From positions 6,324,001 through 6,388,000 of the forward strand of contig NC_134440.1 in NCBI RefSeq assembly GCF_030867145.1: a stretch of DNA of 64,000 bases, in the 5' to 3' direction. The notes below the pieces were generated by a model. That model searched no databases. It saw only the letters and a list, made by a program, of their open reading frames with translations, and was not told the origin of the DNA. Positions 15,480 to 29,200 of this stretch are shown here, in pieces. Each line of letters starts with the position of its first letter. Position 1 is the stretch's first letter. The position numbers and the translations under genes were made by a program. The stretch comes from Opisthocomus hoazin (Eukaryota; Chordata; Aves; Opisthocomiformes; Opisthocomidae).

Positions 15480-18400
15480 TCATTATAGTACTTTGAAAAG
15501 TTACCAATCTCAAGGCACACGCAATCCAAGGAAAGTCAGCTCGTGTATCTTCTTTGATTGACTTTTCATCTGGGAATATGTCAAGAGCTCTTGGCGCAGC
15601 TTAATTGGAACATCGAGCACTGGGACTTCCCCATGCTGCAAGGTTTAGCTGCCCAGTTTCAGAGCCCTACATGTGGTCTGCCTTTACTGATGGAGGCACA
15701 GGGCTGGGAGAGACCTTCTGAGTCAGATCCAGACCTTCTGTCCATGCATAGTCCGAGGAGCCTGTTCATAACGGTACAGTGCTCCAGTCTCACAGCCTCC
15801 AGTGGGACCACTGCCAAGGCCATTCCACAGGCTGAGTGCTCTGAGTTACAAAGCTTCTTTTTAATCCCAGTTATATTTATTTGTAGCCAATTTTTTTCCC
15901 AATTGGTTTCATGCCAGTATTGTCCTTATGCTTAAATAGGCGTCTCAGCTCTCTCTTGGGTGCTTTTATGTGTAGCAGTCCTACCCCTTCTGGCCTTTGT
16001 TTTGTTAGGCTAAGCAAACAGATCATCTTCTCTAAAAGCTCCCTTTCTCCTTGTTATGCTTCATGTCAAGGAAGTATCTCAGCCATCCGAAATCTTTCCC
16101 ACGTAAGCTATATATGTAAAGCATCTCTCCATGACCATGGAAGTGCCATCACCTCTTAGCTAAAACCCAACTATTTATAAATGCATTTGCTGGATGTTGG
16201 AAAAGGAGCTAGAAAAGCCCACACATCCAAGCAGAACAAGAAGCAAAGAGCTTGACACATCTACTGGAGGGGGGGGGTGTGTGTTATAATTTGTCAAGGA
16301 TGCTAGGGTGTTGCGCCTCACAAAACGGCTGTTGGAGCTCAGCACTGGATCCTGTGATTCATTTGGTTCTCTGCTTTGATGTTTTGTTGAAAGCCTTCTT
16401 CAGTGATCTGGCAGAGGGATACAAACCAGCATTGGTCTGAACCACCGGCTCGGTAGTATCTAGGTAGAAGTAGTTTGGCAAAACCTTACTCTGCACCACA
16501 AAAATGTTGCTTAGAGATCTCCCACCAGTCTGGGCCTGAGTCTGTTTAGCTCTTATGTGCTGATCTTTGATAAGGAACTAAGAAAATATCTTTTTTTTTT
16601 TTTTTGTGAAAACTAGTTGCCTTTCATCTTTCTTCACACTGGGAGCTAAAGGTCGTCTTGACATGGTTCCCGCAAGACCGTTGGTATTGCCCCTTCAGCC
16701 CTATGTGCTCCCAGCAGGTTTCTGAGGTTGGTGGGTTTAGTAGGCACCACTCTGGGAAGAGATGCCAAAAGGGGCTCAGAAACAATGCTGTGACTTGATG
16801 TGCAAGAGCAGTGAAGCTTCCAGCCACAAAGTTGCACCCTGCTGTCCTGCAGATCCCAGAGATGGACATCTAAAAGCGCTTTTAGTTGCAAAAGCCTGGA
16901 GCTCTTATTTTGGGTGGATCTGTGCTATAAAAGCCAGTTGCGCTTTTCATAGCCATGTGTAGGTTTGAGACCTGGATAGGGGACATCTGAGGGCTCAGAC
17001 CCCATCCTCCTTCTTTCTGAGGGGGCTCTGGGTGATGCTCAGAGCCGAGGAACTCCTGGCTGGTGACTGAAGGGTGTTCCTCCTTCAGTCAGTGGGGATG
17101 GGAAGGGAATCAAGGACAAAGAGGAAAAAGGATTGTGGCTAGACTTTGCTCGATTTGGGGTTCGCTTTGCTGTGCTTCAGGGCTGCGGCTCCACTCCCCA
17201 GTCTCATGCCCCCAGCCCCAGCGGTGCTCAGCCCCCGTTGGGCTGTGCTGTTGGGGAGATGGTGCTGAGGATGCCCACATCCCCCTGCTCCCCTCTAAAG
17301 CCTCTCGGATCCATCCTCAGCACAAGCACCCATTCTTCCTGCAGAGAGCAGTCCCGCTGCCGGCTGGTGTTTGCACGGAGAACGGGGAAGGGTCTCCCAT
17401 GTCCGTAGGGTGGTTGGAGACCCTGTGTGAGCAGAGGAGCTCAGTCCCAGAATAAGCAAGCACTGCTGCGAAGCGACGTGGCCGGCTTCCTCGCCCACCT
17501 TCCCGTCTGTGTGCAGAAACAACGGTGCCACACCAGCAGCATTGAGCGGTGCTTCCCCACGCGCTCGTTTGCTCCGTGCCAAAGCTGCCCCGTCCCCTCT
17601 CCTCTCCCCAAAGCAGCCCACGTCCCTGGGCAGGGTTGAGGCTGCGCCAGGGCTGAGTAAGGGTGACTCAGAGCCGGGTTCAGCCATCCCCTGCCCGCGC
17701 AGGGAGAGGAGCTGGAGTGGGGCCCACCTCGTGGCGTTAGCATCGCTCTCCCCACTCCTCCTCCTCATCACCCCGCACCTCAACTCCTCACCGCCGGCGG
17801 GTGGAGCAAGACTAAACTGGTCTCTGCATGCGTATCGCCTTTGTCTGGTGTGGATGAACATAAACTGCTGGAGGGAAGCATTTTAACGATGAAAGCCATG
17901 CGGGGCTCAATTGTTCCCTGCATCCGTGGAAAATTACTCCCGCTCACTCTCCCCTTTGCTTGAGCAGTTCCAAAACATGCTTGTAGGGGAGGGCGAGGAG
18001 GAGGGAGGTGTGTGTGCCTGTGGGGTCAGAGCTGCTGCTTTTTTTTTTCCCCTGCCTCTAAATGATTTATTCTGAAAGACTCTTGCCTTTGTGTCATTGG
18101 GAAAAACACACGGTGATCAGAAAGCGTTTTGGGGCCAGCCATTTAAATGCCACTGGGAAAAGAACAGAAAGAAATGAATCCCCGACATCCCAGCGACATG
18201 GCCCCGTCCCCCGTCCCTCCCTCCCCTTCCCATCTGGCACAAGCGAAAACAGATGGGAGAGGTGGCTGTGGCGGGGCTGCGGCGGAGGGTGCTGGTCCCA
18301 CTGCCCACATGGGCCGTGGTCCATCGCTGCCGGCCCCAGCACCCACCGGGCTGCCCTGCGGCGGGGAGCTCTTCCCCAGGCAGAGCCGTGGGCAGGGGGG

Positions 18401-21400
18401 TTGGCCGGGACATGGGGACACACGCGAAGGCACAGGGCGACGTGATGGCCGTGGGCACTGCTCCGGTGCTTGGGCTGCCAGTCTCTGCCCTGTGAACCCA
18501 TCCTGGGAGCTCTGCGGGTCCGTCCGTCCATCCATCCATTGGGATTGACCGGGCGCTCGCCTCCTGCCCCTTCCCCATGGATTTGCTTCGCCATGGTGCT
18601 CCATTTTTCTTTTTTCACCTTCCTCAGGTGCCTTTTTCTTTCTTTCACCTGTCTTTCTTACACAATTTTGTGGCTCGTGTGCTCACCCACATCTGTGATT
18701 GTTTTCCTTCTCCCTTTTATATTTCTCCCCTCCCTCCACTCCCAGCGCTGCTTTATCTCTGCTCTCGCTCTCATTGTGTTTTCTTTGTGGTCCTGATGAC
18801 AACGGTCTCAGGTATAAGAAAAGCAAAACCCTGGTGATACGCGGCTGCAAGGCTTGCAGTCGCGATCGGGGCTGACTGGGCTGACTTTTTTAATTCCCTG
18901 TGCAAACCATGCCTTCCCTCGCCGCTCTGCGTTACCCCTGCGCTCCCTTCGCCGGCCGATCCCCAGTGCTGCGAGACACGCGCCGGCCCCGCCAGCTGCC
19001 TGCGGTTATCTGCACTGCGAGGATGGAGGTGGGAAGGCTTAGGGCAGAAACCTTCCCAGGAGCTGGCTCTGTGCTGGGCCTGGATTTGTCCCCAAAATCC
19101 CGGGAAAAAGGGAGGGGATGTTGCAGGTTGGCTGAGCAATTGCTGCCGTAGCCGGTCATAAGTGGTGAGCGCCTGAAGGAGGATGGCAGCAGCGTGGATG
19201 ATGTATTGTGAAAGGGATTAAGCTAAATACATGGAAATTATAGGCTGGGTGTCGAGGCTGATTTCTGGCTGTGAGATGTGGCAAGCGTTGCGTCGTGTCT
19301 CGAGACAAGGAACACAAAAAACTGTTGTTTGGACACTGGAAGCTGAGCTGAACAAAGCTCTGGAAGATAATGGTTGTGTAGCTGGGGACGGTGGATTTAG
19401 GATTAAACCTTGCAACATAAAGGCAAAGTACTGTAGTAAACTCATCTAGGATCTTCTGCAACCTGTCTTGGTGAATTCATTTAGCTGTCTGTGATGCAGG
19501 GAGCATGGCAAATACGATTGCCTCTATTTACAGAAAGGGAAGCCGCCGTGCTGCGTGGCGGTGGGATTGTCACTGGTCAGAGCTCACAGCGAGTCCAGAC
19601 TCAGTGCTCGGCCTCGGTCAGCCTGCGGCTCTGCCCCAGACCCTCCTGCGTGATTTCCTCCGCTCTGTGCACTTCAGCCGCATCCTGCTGCAGGAATGCG
19701 ATGAGCTGCCCTGACAGGCTGATCTTCTCTCACCCGTGGAATGAGCTGGTGCTTATCTTCAAACGTTCCCCTTGCCTAGGTATTCCTGGCACCTGAAATG
19801 CTTTTTGCACCCAGGAGTCTTGGGTTGGGCTTTTTTGCATATATTTTGGGAGTTTTGAGTTGGTTTCTTCTCCTTTGAAATCCCTCCTGTGCACCTGGTG
19901 TCTTTCTGAAACCTGGTGAGTGCCTTCTTCCCGAGGGGGATGGAGCAGGAGGCAGGCTGCTTTTCATCCCAGGTACCTGCGGCACTGGAGCTGCAGGGAC
20001 GTGATGTGAGATTGCCACTGCAGTTCCGTGCACTCTCTAGTACCCAAATTCAGGTTTGTTGCAAAATCCTAATTCCCACAGGGACTGAGGGGAGGAAAGG
20101 AGCTGGAGGCAGCTTCTGGTATAATCAGGGAGCTGCTCCTGTCATTCCCCTCTATTTGTTTACCTTTTATTCTCCAAGTCCTTGAGTGGTTTCAGCTTTC
20201 TTTGTGCTCCCCAGGCCTGGGCAGGACAGCAGGGAGCGATATTTAAAGTGTTCGTGAAACTGCAGCTGAGCTCGAGTAGCTCTGCAGTGACCTCCTCTCC
20301 CTTCTTGGTTTTGAATTCTTCGCCTCCCCTCTTTTCCACATAAGTGGAGAGCTGCTCTATTTAGGGACTGATGAACATGCCGTCAAAGGAGTCTTCAGCA
20401 ACAGGTTTCTGTGGCTCTTAGGTATTACTCAGGGTCTCAGTTCATTGGCTTGCTCACGGTTGCTAAAAAGGCACCGGAAAGCTGGTGCGGGGAGCCAGGG
20501 CTGGAGCCAAGCTCATCTTAGGTGTGGCTCCCAAGCTGGTCTCTTCTGCAAGCAATTGCTCACTGCAGCCTCCCCGCTGCCTTCCCCACAAAGCCGGCAG
20601 CCTCTCCCTTCTCGGTATTGGAAATTATTTCACTCAGAAATCAAGCATCATGAAACTGAGGTCATGGGACCAGTCAGTTACATGAAGGGAAGCAATCCCA
20701 CAGCATTTTTTCCGTATGAATAATACTGAGAATGCCTTTTTGGGCACACGTTGCATCCCGCCGTAGGCATGGTTACACCGAGAGGCATGCGCAGGGCGAG
20801 GAAGTCAGAGCCCCAGGGAAACTGGAGAAACGTTCCCCAGCAGCGGGGTGGGGTGCAGGGGGTGGTACTGGTGTAAATCCAAAGTAATTCTATCGGTTTC
20901 ACTGGAATTAGACCAGAAGTTTTGTCCATGTCACTGACATGGCAGCCTTGACAGTTTGACATCTAGGGTTAGGAGCCTGAAGGACATGTGTAATTTAAGC
21001 CAATGGGGAATTTCATGGCTGTGTAAGACCAGTGACCTTCATGCCAGGAGGCAGAAACTGGGGCAGTAGCAGAAAGAGCAGCTGGAGCAGAGCGTGGGTT
21101 AGATCCTCCCGTCCCAAGGTGCCCAGGAGTTTGTTCACTGTTTTCTTGTTACACCTCCACCTTTGTCTCATTTAGTTTGTAAATCATCCTTTCTTTGCGC
21201 AGCCGTTGTATCCCAAATTGGCAAAAGTTACATGACTTTACTGCTTATGCCATTTTCTGGCCTGTTTATGTCCCGTAAATTAAGTCAATGATGAGCTTGG
21301 CATGGGATCTGGAAGTTTTTCACAGCAGGATCAGTTTTTCCCCTTTAATTAAACATTACAGGTTCCTCATGAATCATACTCCATGCTGTTAAGCTTTTAT

Positions 21401-23250
21401 GAACAGCCTTAACATAGTAATTTATGGGAAATCTGTTTTGATGTGCAGATCTGGGCCTCGCTTCTAACCTTGGACACGATTGCAAAGCTCCTGTAAATCA
21501 TCTGACTTTGCTGGATTTGCGTCTGCGACTGCCGATCGGCGAGCGCAGCCAGGCCGAGCGGGCATGCAGCGCCGCGGCCGGCCGACCGGCTTGCCGAGCT
21601 TCGTCTCTGGGGTCTAAACTTGGGCTCTCGAGTCTGATAGCATGGACCCTTCCTGCAGGTGGGTTTTCAAACCCTTGTCCAAAGTAGGTCTTCACTTGGC
21701 TCCCACCGCATCCCGTGGCGATGAGATCCACAACTGCCTTATGTGTCTGCGCAGACCTTTGCTACTCTTCAACCTGTTGCTTGCTAATCGTGTCTGGGAC
21801 CCCAGCTTTTGTCCTTTGTGAGTTGAAGAGTCACAGCTCCCTGTCTGGAGCGCTCTCAGGTTTTTGTTTCTCTTCCAAGCTGACATTTCCTCTCTGCAGT
21901 CTCTTCTTGTGTGGCAGCTCTGCCATACGCACCGTCTGCTCCAGCCCCCGGCCCTTTTTCTTGCTTATCCGTGTCTTTTCGGAGGGGACCAGAGCCACTG
22001 GCAGCGGTCGAGACATGGGTGCACAGGGGATTTCTGCAAACACAGGAGGGGTTTTTCCAGCATCATCTCTGCACCGCTTGCAGCAGCTCCCTGGGATGCC
22101 TTTCTGTTGTCATGAGCCCTGAGCTGACATTTGCACAGTTATGTCCACAGTGAGCATCTCTTAGCAGCGTTAGCTCATTAACAGCCTGTTGTTGCTTTCT
22201 GAAGAAGCAAAGAGTACGTGATCATGCTGTCTGTCACCCCACCCCTCTTTCTAATAACTGTAGAAAGCACTGACCAGCAACCAACAAACTGGAAGGAGGG
22301 ACAAATGTCCCCAGCATGGATGTTTTTCCTGTTTGAGCGAGAGGGAGATGCAGGCCCTCACGTATGTGCACGGCCAGGCAGGCAGAGCTCTGCTGTGCAG
22401 CACCCATGCCGGCAGCGAGGCCATCCCTGCCCAACGGCTCTCCTGCCTGCACCCCAGCCAGGTCACCCTGCTTGTGCCCGCCGAGGGACATGAGGGGCAA
22501 AGGGCAGAAATCAGTAGGAAAGCTCCTCTGGTTCCTTTGGGCACAGCAGAAGTCATCCTGTTGATGAATTGGGCAGCACCGAATTTCGGCTGCTGTCCTG
22601 GTGCCTCGTCCCACGCACCAGCACGATGCTCCGGTCCAGGGACAAGTCAAGTCGCGTATCGCTGGGGTGGGATGCTTTCAGACAGCTCACCGCTCTCCTC
22701 GGGTCTGCGGTGCAGTGGGCCACACTCTCAGAGGGATGTCTGAAAGTTATTTTTGAAAAAAAACCAAAACCCAAAACTCTTTTCAATGCTAGCTTATGTC
22801 GAACATCTGCTTGGCAGAGACAGCCGCATGTCCAATCCCAGCATGGGTGTCAGATCATTTCCACCCCTTTTCCACATCAACTTTTTTCGCCCATTATTCC
22901 CACTGCTCTGCCTACTTAGTCCTATTTATACAGCGCCTTTCGTTGGAGTCTCTAGGCTTTTAACCTTTATTCTTGGAAAATTATTCACTTCTTGGACTTG
23001 CTGTGGAGCAATTACTCACCAACACTCCTCCCCGGCCTGACTTTAAAAGAAATTCCCACGAGGCAACCCAGAGCTTCGAATCTCCCTGCGCCCAAAGCCC
23101 GGCTCTGCCTGGTGCCACAACCTGTCTCGTCTTGTCCCGCAGTTCTCAGCCTGGCTCTGTTGTTCATTCACCTGCAGAAATGGTTTGCTGCTTTTGATGC
23201 TTCTCTGATGAGATCATTCACCTCTGAGTACAGGAGCAAAACACTCCAAA
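15480..23250. other. Gene-poor stretch between OAZ1 and JSRP1, part 2
   Basis: I find no conserved exon here. GC rises after about 17 kb, and overlapping open frames around 17.0-19.1 kb on both strands are composition-driven. A poly-T run occurs near 16590. No tRNA or other structured RNA was recognised. Confidence 0.45.
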
Positions 23251-23251
23251 T

Positions 23252-23406
23252 TTCTCAGGTTGCCCGAAGAAGTTGTGGATGCCCCATCCCTGGATGAGGC
23301 TTGGAACAACCTGGTCTAGTGGAAGGTGTCCCTGCTCATGGCAGGGGGTTGGAACAAGGTGATCTATAAGGTCCCTTCCAACCAAAACCATTCTATGATT
23401 CTATGA
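23252..23406 (+). repeat. CR1 LINE 3' end fragment
   Basis: The fragment contains GATGCCCCATCCCTGGA, then GGTGTCCCTGCTCATGGCAG, GGTCCCTTCCAACC and ends CCATTCTATGATTCTATGAA. Better preserved and longer than the copy at 12.9 kb. Plus-strand orientation, 5' truncated. Confidence 0.92.
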
Positions 23407-23409
23407 AAT

Positions 23410-26080
23410 GGGATTCTGGCACGGAGTGATTGGTTTCTCCAGGCTTCTTCCTCATTTTCTTGCTCATCACTGGCTGGGCCACCACTTCTTCTGCCTCTGG
23501 TCCTTGTTACTGTAGGATAGACGAGCTCGGTGGTGACCATAGAGCAATCTGGGGGTGGTTGATCCCCCAGCTGGAGAGAGCTTCTGTGGGCACGAAAGGG
23601 GGGAGTTGCCTCTCCTCCCCCCACCCCCAGCATTTCTGTAGCACCCTCCTTGCATGATGTCGGGTTGGAAATAATCACTGGTTGTTGGAGGTGCATGTCG
23701 CTACCTGGCTTTCAGGGGGTGCGTGGGGCCCATCCAACACTGCAAGAGGCTGGTGAGGATGGAGAGGACTCTTCTACCCCCCATCTCGGGGGGGGTGGAG
23801 GTGGTTGAAGGGGAGGTGTCTTGTGCTCTTCTAGCTTTTGCTGTTAAAATCCCTGGATGTCTAGAATATGAAATCAGCTGCATCACTGCAGAGACCTGAG
23901 GCTGGCTCGGAGACGGTGTTCTGCTGTGCTGATGAGACCTGGCTTCTTCTGGAGATGTAGAGGCCTGAGCATGGCAAACGTGGTCTTTGGAGATGGGGGG
24001 GCTGCTGGTGCCTGGGATTCCTGCAGCATTTCCTACAGAAAGAAAACCCTCACGGTTTTGAATGGCTAATCTGGGGCCTAACTAGGGGCTTGAGGAGGAA
24101 ATTCTTTCAGGCTGTTGTTTGCATTTCACTAGAACAAAAAAAAAAAGCAGCCAAAAGACTCAGCTGGCTTTGCTTTCCCACCTCCCAGCATGAAACAGGG
24201 CTGAGCACATGTGGGGTGAGGAGGAGGGAGGGGAACTGATGAAACTACGGATAGTTGTGTTTAAACATTTGTCTTGGAGCTGTGTCGCAAGCATGCGTCC
24301 CTTTCATGGGCTTTACTCGTGGCCCTGAGAGACCACTCGAGGGCAGCCACGCTTCGAGCTCAGATGCCTGCCCCAGAGCTGGGAAAGGACAAGGCGATTC
24401 CTGCCCAGTCCCCTGCCAAAACCCCCCTTCCAGCTGCTGGGCCGGGGTTTTCTTCCCAGGATGGAGCATTCACCTGGATCCAAGTCCCTGCTCCTTTAGT
24501 TGGGATGTCCGACCAAGGTCACAAAGTCTTCAGTGGTCACTTGAGGAGTCCCTAGGCAAGAGATGCGAGGGTACAGCCAGGGGACAGAGCCTGGCTGCCG
24601 GGGATGCTGAGCACCTTGCTGCTGGGAGAAGGCTGTGGAACAGCTCATCTCCCGCTCTTCTGCCCACTCATGCACCAGTGTTGCCATTTTTTAGTAATTC
24701 CATCATCACTTTAAATAGCTTTTACTACCAGAGCCCGTAGGCTCCTGCCTCAAGTCCTCACTGGCTGTGCACGCAAGCAAACACCGGCACGCTGCCATCT
24801 CCCGTGCGTGTCTCTGCATCTACCTGCCCCATCCCGGGGCGCATTTCATTACTTTGTGCCTTTTTGCCAAGAAATACCAGACTGGTGGTGTAGACGATCA
24901 TGAGAACTAATTCAGTCTGTGCCGAACTCCGCTGCTGGGATCCAACGCGTGATCACGAGGGCTGCATCCTGCGCCAAAATATGGCACAGGCTGCCGAAAC
25001 TGGAGTGGAAATGGTGTCCCTTGGTTTCTTCAGGAGGGAAAGCGAAGGGTCAGCAGTCAGAATAAACCTCGGTACTCACATCGTCATGTGGTGTGAGTGA
25101 GAAAACAGCTTAAAAACCAGAGCAGTGCTCCAGACTGAATGATTGCTTAACTTGGGAGCCACACAGGTGGAGGTACTTGTCCAAGTCACTTTAAAGACTG
25201 GTGCTTGTCTAGGTCCCTCTGAAGACTGTCCCCCAGCCAGGTGGGCAGGAGCTTGCTTTCATTCTTCAGTCTTCAGGTCTGTCATTCATTAAAAAAATCT
25301 GCCTAAGCTTGTATTAACTATGGCAAATTGGCAGTTGCAGCCTGGCTTTTCCAGGACATTTAGTTTCTTCTGGTGATGGCAGGGAGCTGTGAACGAGCAT
25401 CAGTCCTAAAGCCGGGCCTTTTTGATGCCAAAGAGCCACAGCTCCATAATTTCCTTGTAAATCTGGCATGATGCCATGGATTCAGGGAAGCTGCCGTGGG
25501 TTTAGACCAGCAACACTCCTCCTGGCCTGCAACCCGACGTCTCGAGCGAAGCGTTTGCAATTCAGCAGAGCCCTTGCAGGCTGTGGGTATTAATGGTGAC
25601 CCGTGAGCATAAAACACAGCGGCATCTCTCCTCTTAGTGCTGCACGGATGGGCCCTGCGCAAGCTCCCAGACGCGGGTGCCAGAAGCGGAGCAGCGCTCC
25701 TGGCAGGCTTTTTGTGTTTGTGCTGTGGAGTGGAGGGGAAATTTAATTGCTTGGCTGCTGACCGTCGGCTCCAGCCAAAAGCACGCTGGCTCTGGTGTTG
25801 CAGAGCAGGGTGCTGGCTTCCGGGGCTCTGGGTGCTTGGTGGTGTGGGGTCAGCAGAATCTGGGTTTGTGGCAAGGGGCTCCGTTCTCTGTCCGTCTCTC
25901 CATCCACCCATCCTTTACTTCAGCCAGCCACGGCCACGGGTTTCTTGTCGTTTGGTCACAGCTGTGGGGAGTCCCAAGCCTTATTTTAAATATAAATCTT
26001 GTGGTGTGCTGTTTGAGCAGGACATAGTTTAGGAACAAATGACCAGCAGGGACATTTTAGGAAAGGACTAGAAAACATTA
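23410..26080. other. Gene-poor stretch between OAZ1 and JSRP1, part 3
   Basis: No recognisable conserved exon or RNA. Several open frames of up to 183 codons (minus strand near 25.4-25.9 kb) lack any motif or splice context I can connect to a gene. Confidence 0.45.
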
Positions 26081-26082
26081 AA

Positions 26083-26216
26083 GATCATAGAATCACAGAA
26101 TGATTTGGGTTGGGAGGGAGCTTAAAGACCATCTGGTTCCAACCCCCCTGCCATGAGCAGGGACATCTCCCACCAGACCAGGTTGCTCAGAGCTCCATCC
26201 AACCTGGCATGCATGT
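26083..26216 (-). repeat. CR1 LINE 3' end fragment, minus strand
   Basis: Begins ATCATAGAATCACAGAATG, the reverse complement of the CR1 tail. It continues GGTTCCAACCCCCCTGCC and ATGAGCAGGGACATCTCCCA, matching the same part of CR1 as the 23.3 kb copy but inverted. Confidence 0.92.
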
Positions 26217-26219
26217 CTT

Positions 26220-29200
26220 CTAATTCAGCCCAGGAGGATGTGAGCTGAGAGCCCTATAGTTCCTACAGCCCTTCAGGCAGGGTGATGCAAACAATTATTT
26301 ATTTGCCTCGTTACAGTGGAATTGCCTGCACTGCACAAGAGATGGTCTGCAGGATGACACTAAGGATGGTGGGCAAAAAGCAGAGAAAACTGAATAATTA
26401 AGAACGTGGCTTTGGGAAAGGGAGTTTGCTGCTATTTTAAGGCCTAAATGGTTTAGTTCTTGCTTGTTACTATTACATAATACATTTCATTTGGCATCAC
26501 TTTATGCAAGTAGGGAGAAGGAAAGCTGGAGCAGAAGGGAACTTCACTCAAAAACCTTGTTCCCAGGTCCCAGCCTTTTTTGCACTGCTTAACATTAACA
26601 GAGGAGTTTGGAGACCAGATAAAATTCTGGAGAAGGAAAATCGTCATCAGAGTTTCCAGACCTCGGAGAGATGACAAAACATATCCGTGGGGACCCCAGC
26701 AAGTGCGTTACAGGGGCAAGCAGCATCAGAGCAGACAGTCCTGGTTTGTCAGAGGGGGGATTTTTATTAAGAAAGCAGAATCCAGACCTCTCCAGCCTTC
26801 CTTTACTGTCACAAAAAAAAAAAACAAAACAAGAAATACGTGGTGTGAGGGAGGGAGGAGAGAACAGACAAGTGTGGCGTGCGTGAAACTTTTGCCCTTG
26901 GTTTCTGATGTCTGCTGAATTTAAACTTGGGAATTTCTTGTCTGGTAACAGAGAGAGAAATGGGGAACCGGGGTGGAGGAGGCACTGGGAAACTGGGAAA
27001 CCCCAGCTGGGGTTCTGGACGGGGGTAGGAAGTTCCTGCTGTTTTTCGCTGTCGCTGCAGCTCTTTCTGCTGTACTTTACTATGGACTTTGCACTTTTAT
27101 GACCCTCCTAACCCTAAAGACCTAAAGGCAGCCTGCCTGGGGCTGAGGCTCCTCGCTGCCGTCCCGCCACGCAGCAGCTCCCGGCGCAGCTGCCGAGGGC
27201 TGCGAGCATCTCCAGACACGGGCTGATTGCTCTGGAAATGGCCGCAGTGTTATTAATGGCATCAGGGCAACCTGGAGCCCTGGGAAAGGTGTTAAAACTG
27301 GCAGGACTGCGGGATGCCATCGTCCCAAAGAGGCCGGCTGCTGCGAGGAGCGGTGGAACGCCCCGAGCCCCTCGGGCAGCAGAGCCCTCTCACTCCCGAT
27401 GCCCTGCGTGGTTTGCAGGGTGCCTGCTCGGAGCAGGGGGAAGCGGCTCTTTTGGTGGGTGGGATTCGGAGAGGGAGGAATGGGGCAGCATCTGCAACCC
27501 CCACCGTGCCAGCACAGGGGGACTGAACCTCACCATGTAAAGGAACTAACGAGCCGGCCGCTGTCCTCCCCCAGGCAAGTCAAAATGGGGAAGATTTGTG
27601 TTCATTGGGGTATTATTCCCAGGCTGTTCCAGCACTCCTTACCCAAAGCTTCGCTTTCCCCTTGATCTCCTTTTGCCTCAGTTTCCCCTGACATGGCTGT
27701 TTCAGACTGAGAGAGCAGCAGCCCCCAGCCGTGGGGGACAAATATCGCAGCCGCTTTCCCCGGTCCCACGTGGCACTTCCAAGGACAGTTCGTTTGAAAT
27801 GTCACGTTCAAACACAGTCGCGTACTTGTATTCTCCTCGGAGGTACAAACAGCTGTAAATCTTCAAAGAGAATAATGATTAGCCCTAAGCGGCGCTGGGC
27901 TGTGAGAAAATGGATCATGGAACAATTACTGAAAGCAGCCGAGACTAAAAGTAGCATTTAATGGGATCGGGCATCTTCTGTTCCCGCTGACCTGAATGCT
28001 GCTCCTTCTGCCAGGCAAAGGGAGCGAAAACCTCCGAGATTTGTAAGTCGGAGTATTTAGGTCACACGTGGATTAGAGTGTGATCAGATTGGCTTTAATG
28101 CAGAGCTGCTCTGAATACCTATAGATCATACAGCACGCAGAGGGATCAATGCTTCCAGCGGCTTTTAGCAAGGTGACGGGGCGAGCCCGGTGAAAGGCTC
28201 TCCCTCCGGCAGTGCCGCGGAGTTTCGTGCCAGCTGCTGGCGATGCAGTGGGTTACGGGTGGTACTCACCCATGTGTGATCCCAGCCGCCGCGCCGGGAG
28301 CGGTGAGGCCAGGAGCCTTCCCCACGGGCGGGATTGCTGCCCACAGCGCATCCCTGCGCCGTGCTCATCCCTGCTCAGACACGGATGTCACGGTGCTCAG
28401 TGGCCCATGCACCAGCCAGTCCTCCAGGGACCAGGACCTGGGAGCAGGACCACAGCTGCTCCTTGTCCCACTCAGCTTTGCCAAGCTGCCAGCACGATTC
28501 CTCCATCACCACTGGGACAGTATGAGACAACGCAGGCCCTAAACGCGATCGGGACGCTGCTGCTGGGTAGGTCTGTGTGTCCGGCCCGGCCGCTGCTCTG
28601 TCCCTGGATGGACGGCTGGCCAGCTCCAGCTCAGGGCTGGAAAGCCCAAGGTGACGTGGGAGCATTTCTCTGACAGATGTGAGCACCTTTGCAGTCCTTG
28701 GCTGGATGAATGTGCCCACAGGTGGTAAAGCTGGTGCTTGGTCTGCAGCATCATGCCGTGCTCCTGCAGACCCCATGGTGGTGTGTCCTCCCAGCCTGGT
28801 CCATAGGTAGCATGTCCCCTTGCCTTTACACAAAGACACACAGTGTTTCTGGCTTGCCGTCCCACCAGGCTCACCTACAGCTAAAAGCTCAGAGTAAGAG
28901 GCAGAAGAAGGTCTTCCAAGATGCTGCAAGCTGTGATTCCTTAAACCAGGAGCTGGCCTGAGACAGTACCTGTCCTGCAGAGCTCCCATCTTCTCCCTCT
29001 CCAGTTCTACACCATGTCAAACCCTCGCCCCAGGAGAAGAGGCAGAAGATACCGTCCGCTGTGTTTCCCTGGCTAACCAAATCAATGAAGCTATGGGGAA
29101 GGGGCCAGGTCTGAGTTCTTGCAGAAGTTCTCTGCTGTCAGATGCTTTCCGTTAGCTGAACAGAGCAGGGCTGTGACCTGCAAGCAGCCGGCCAGGGCAT

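Noticed and set aside
27238-27540. A 100-codon frame starting MAAVLLMASG on the plus strand
   Set aside because: No splice context, no motif, and overlapping open frames on both strands in GC-rich DNA.
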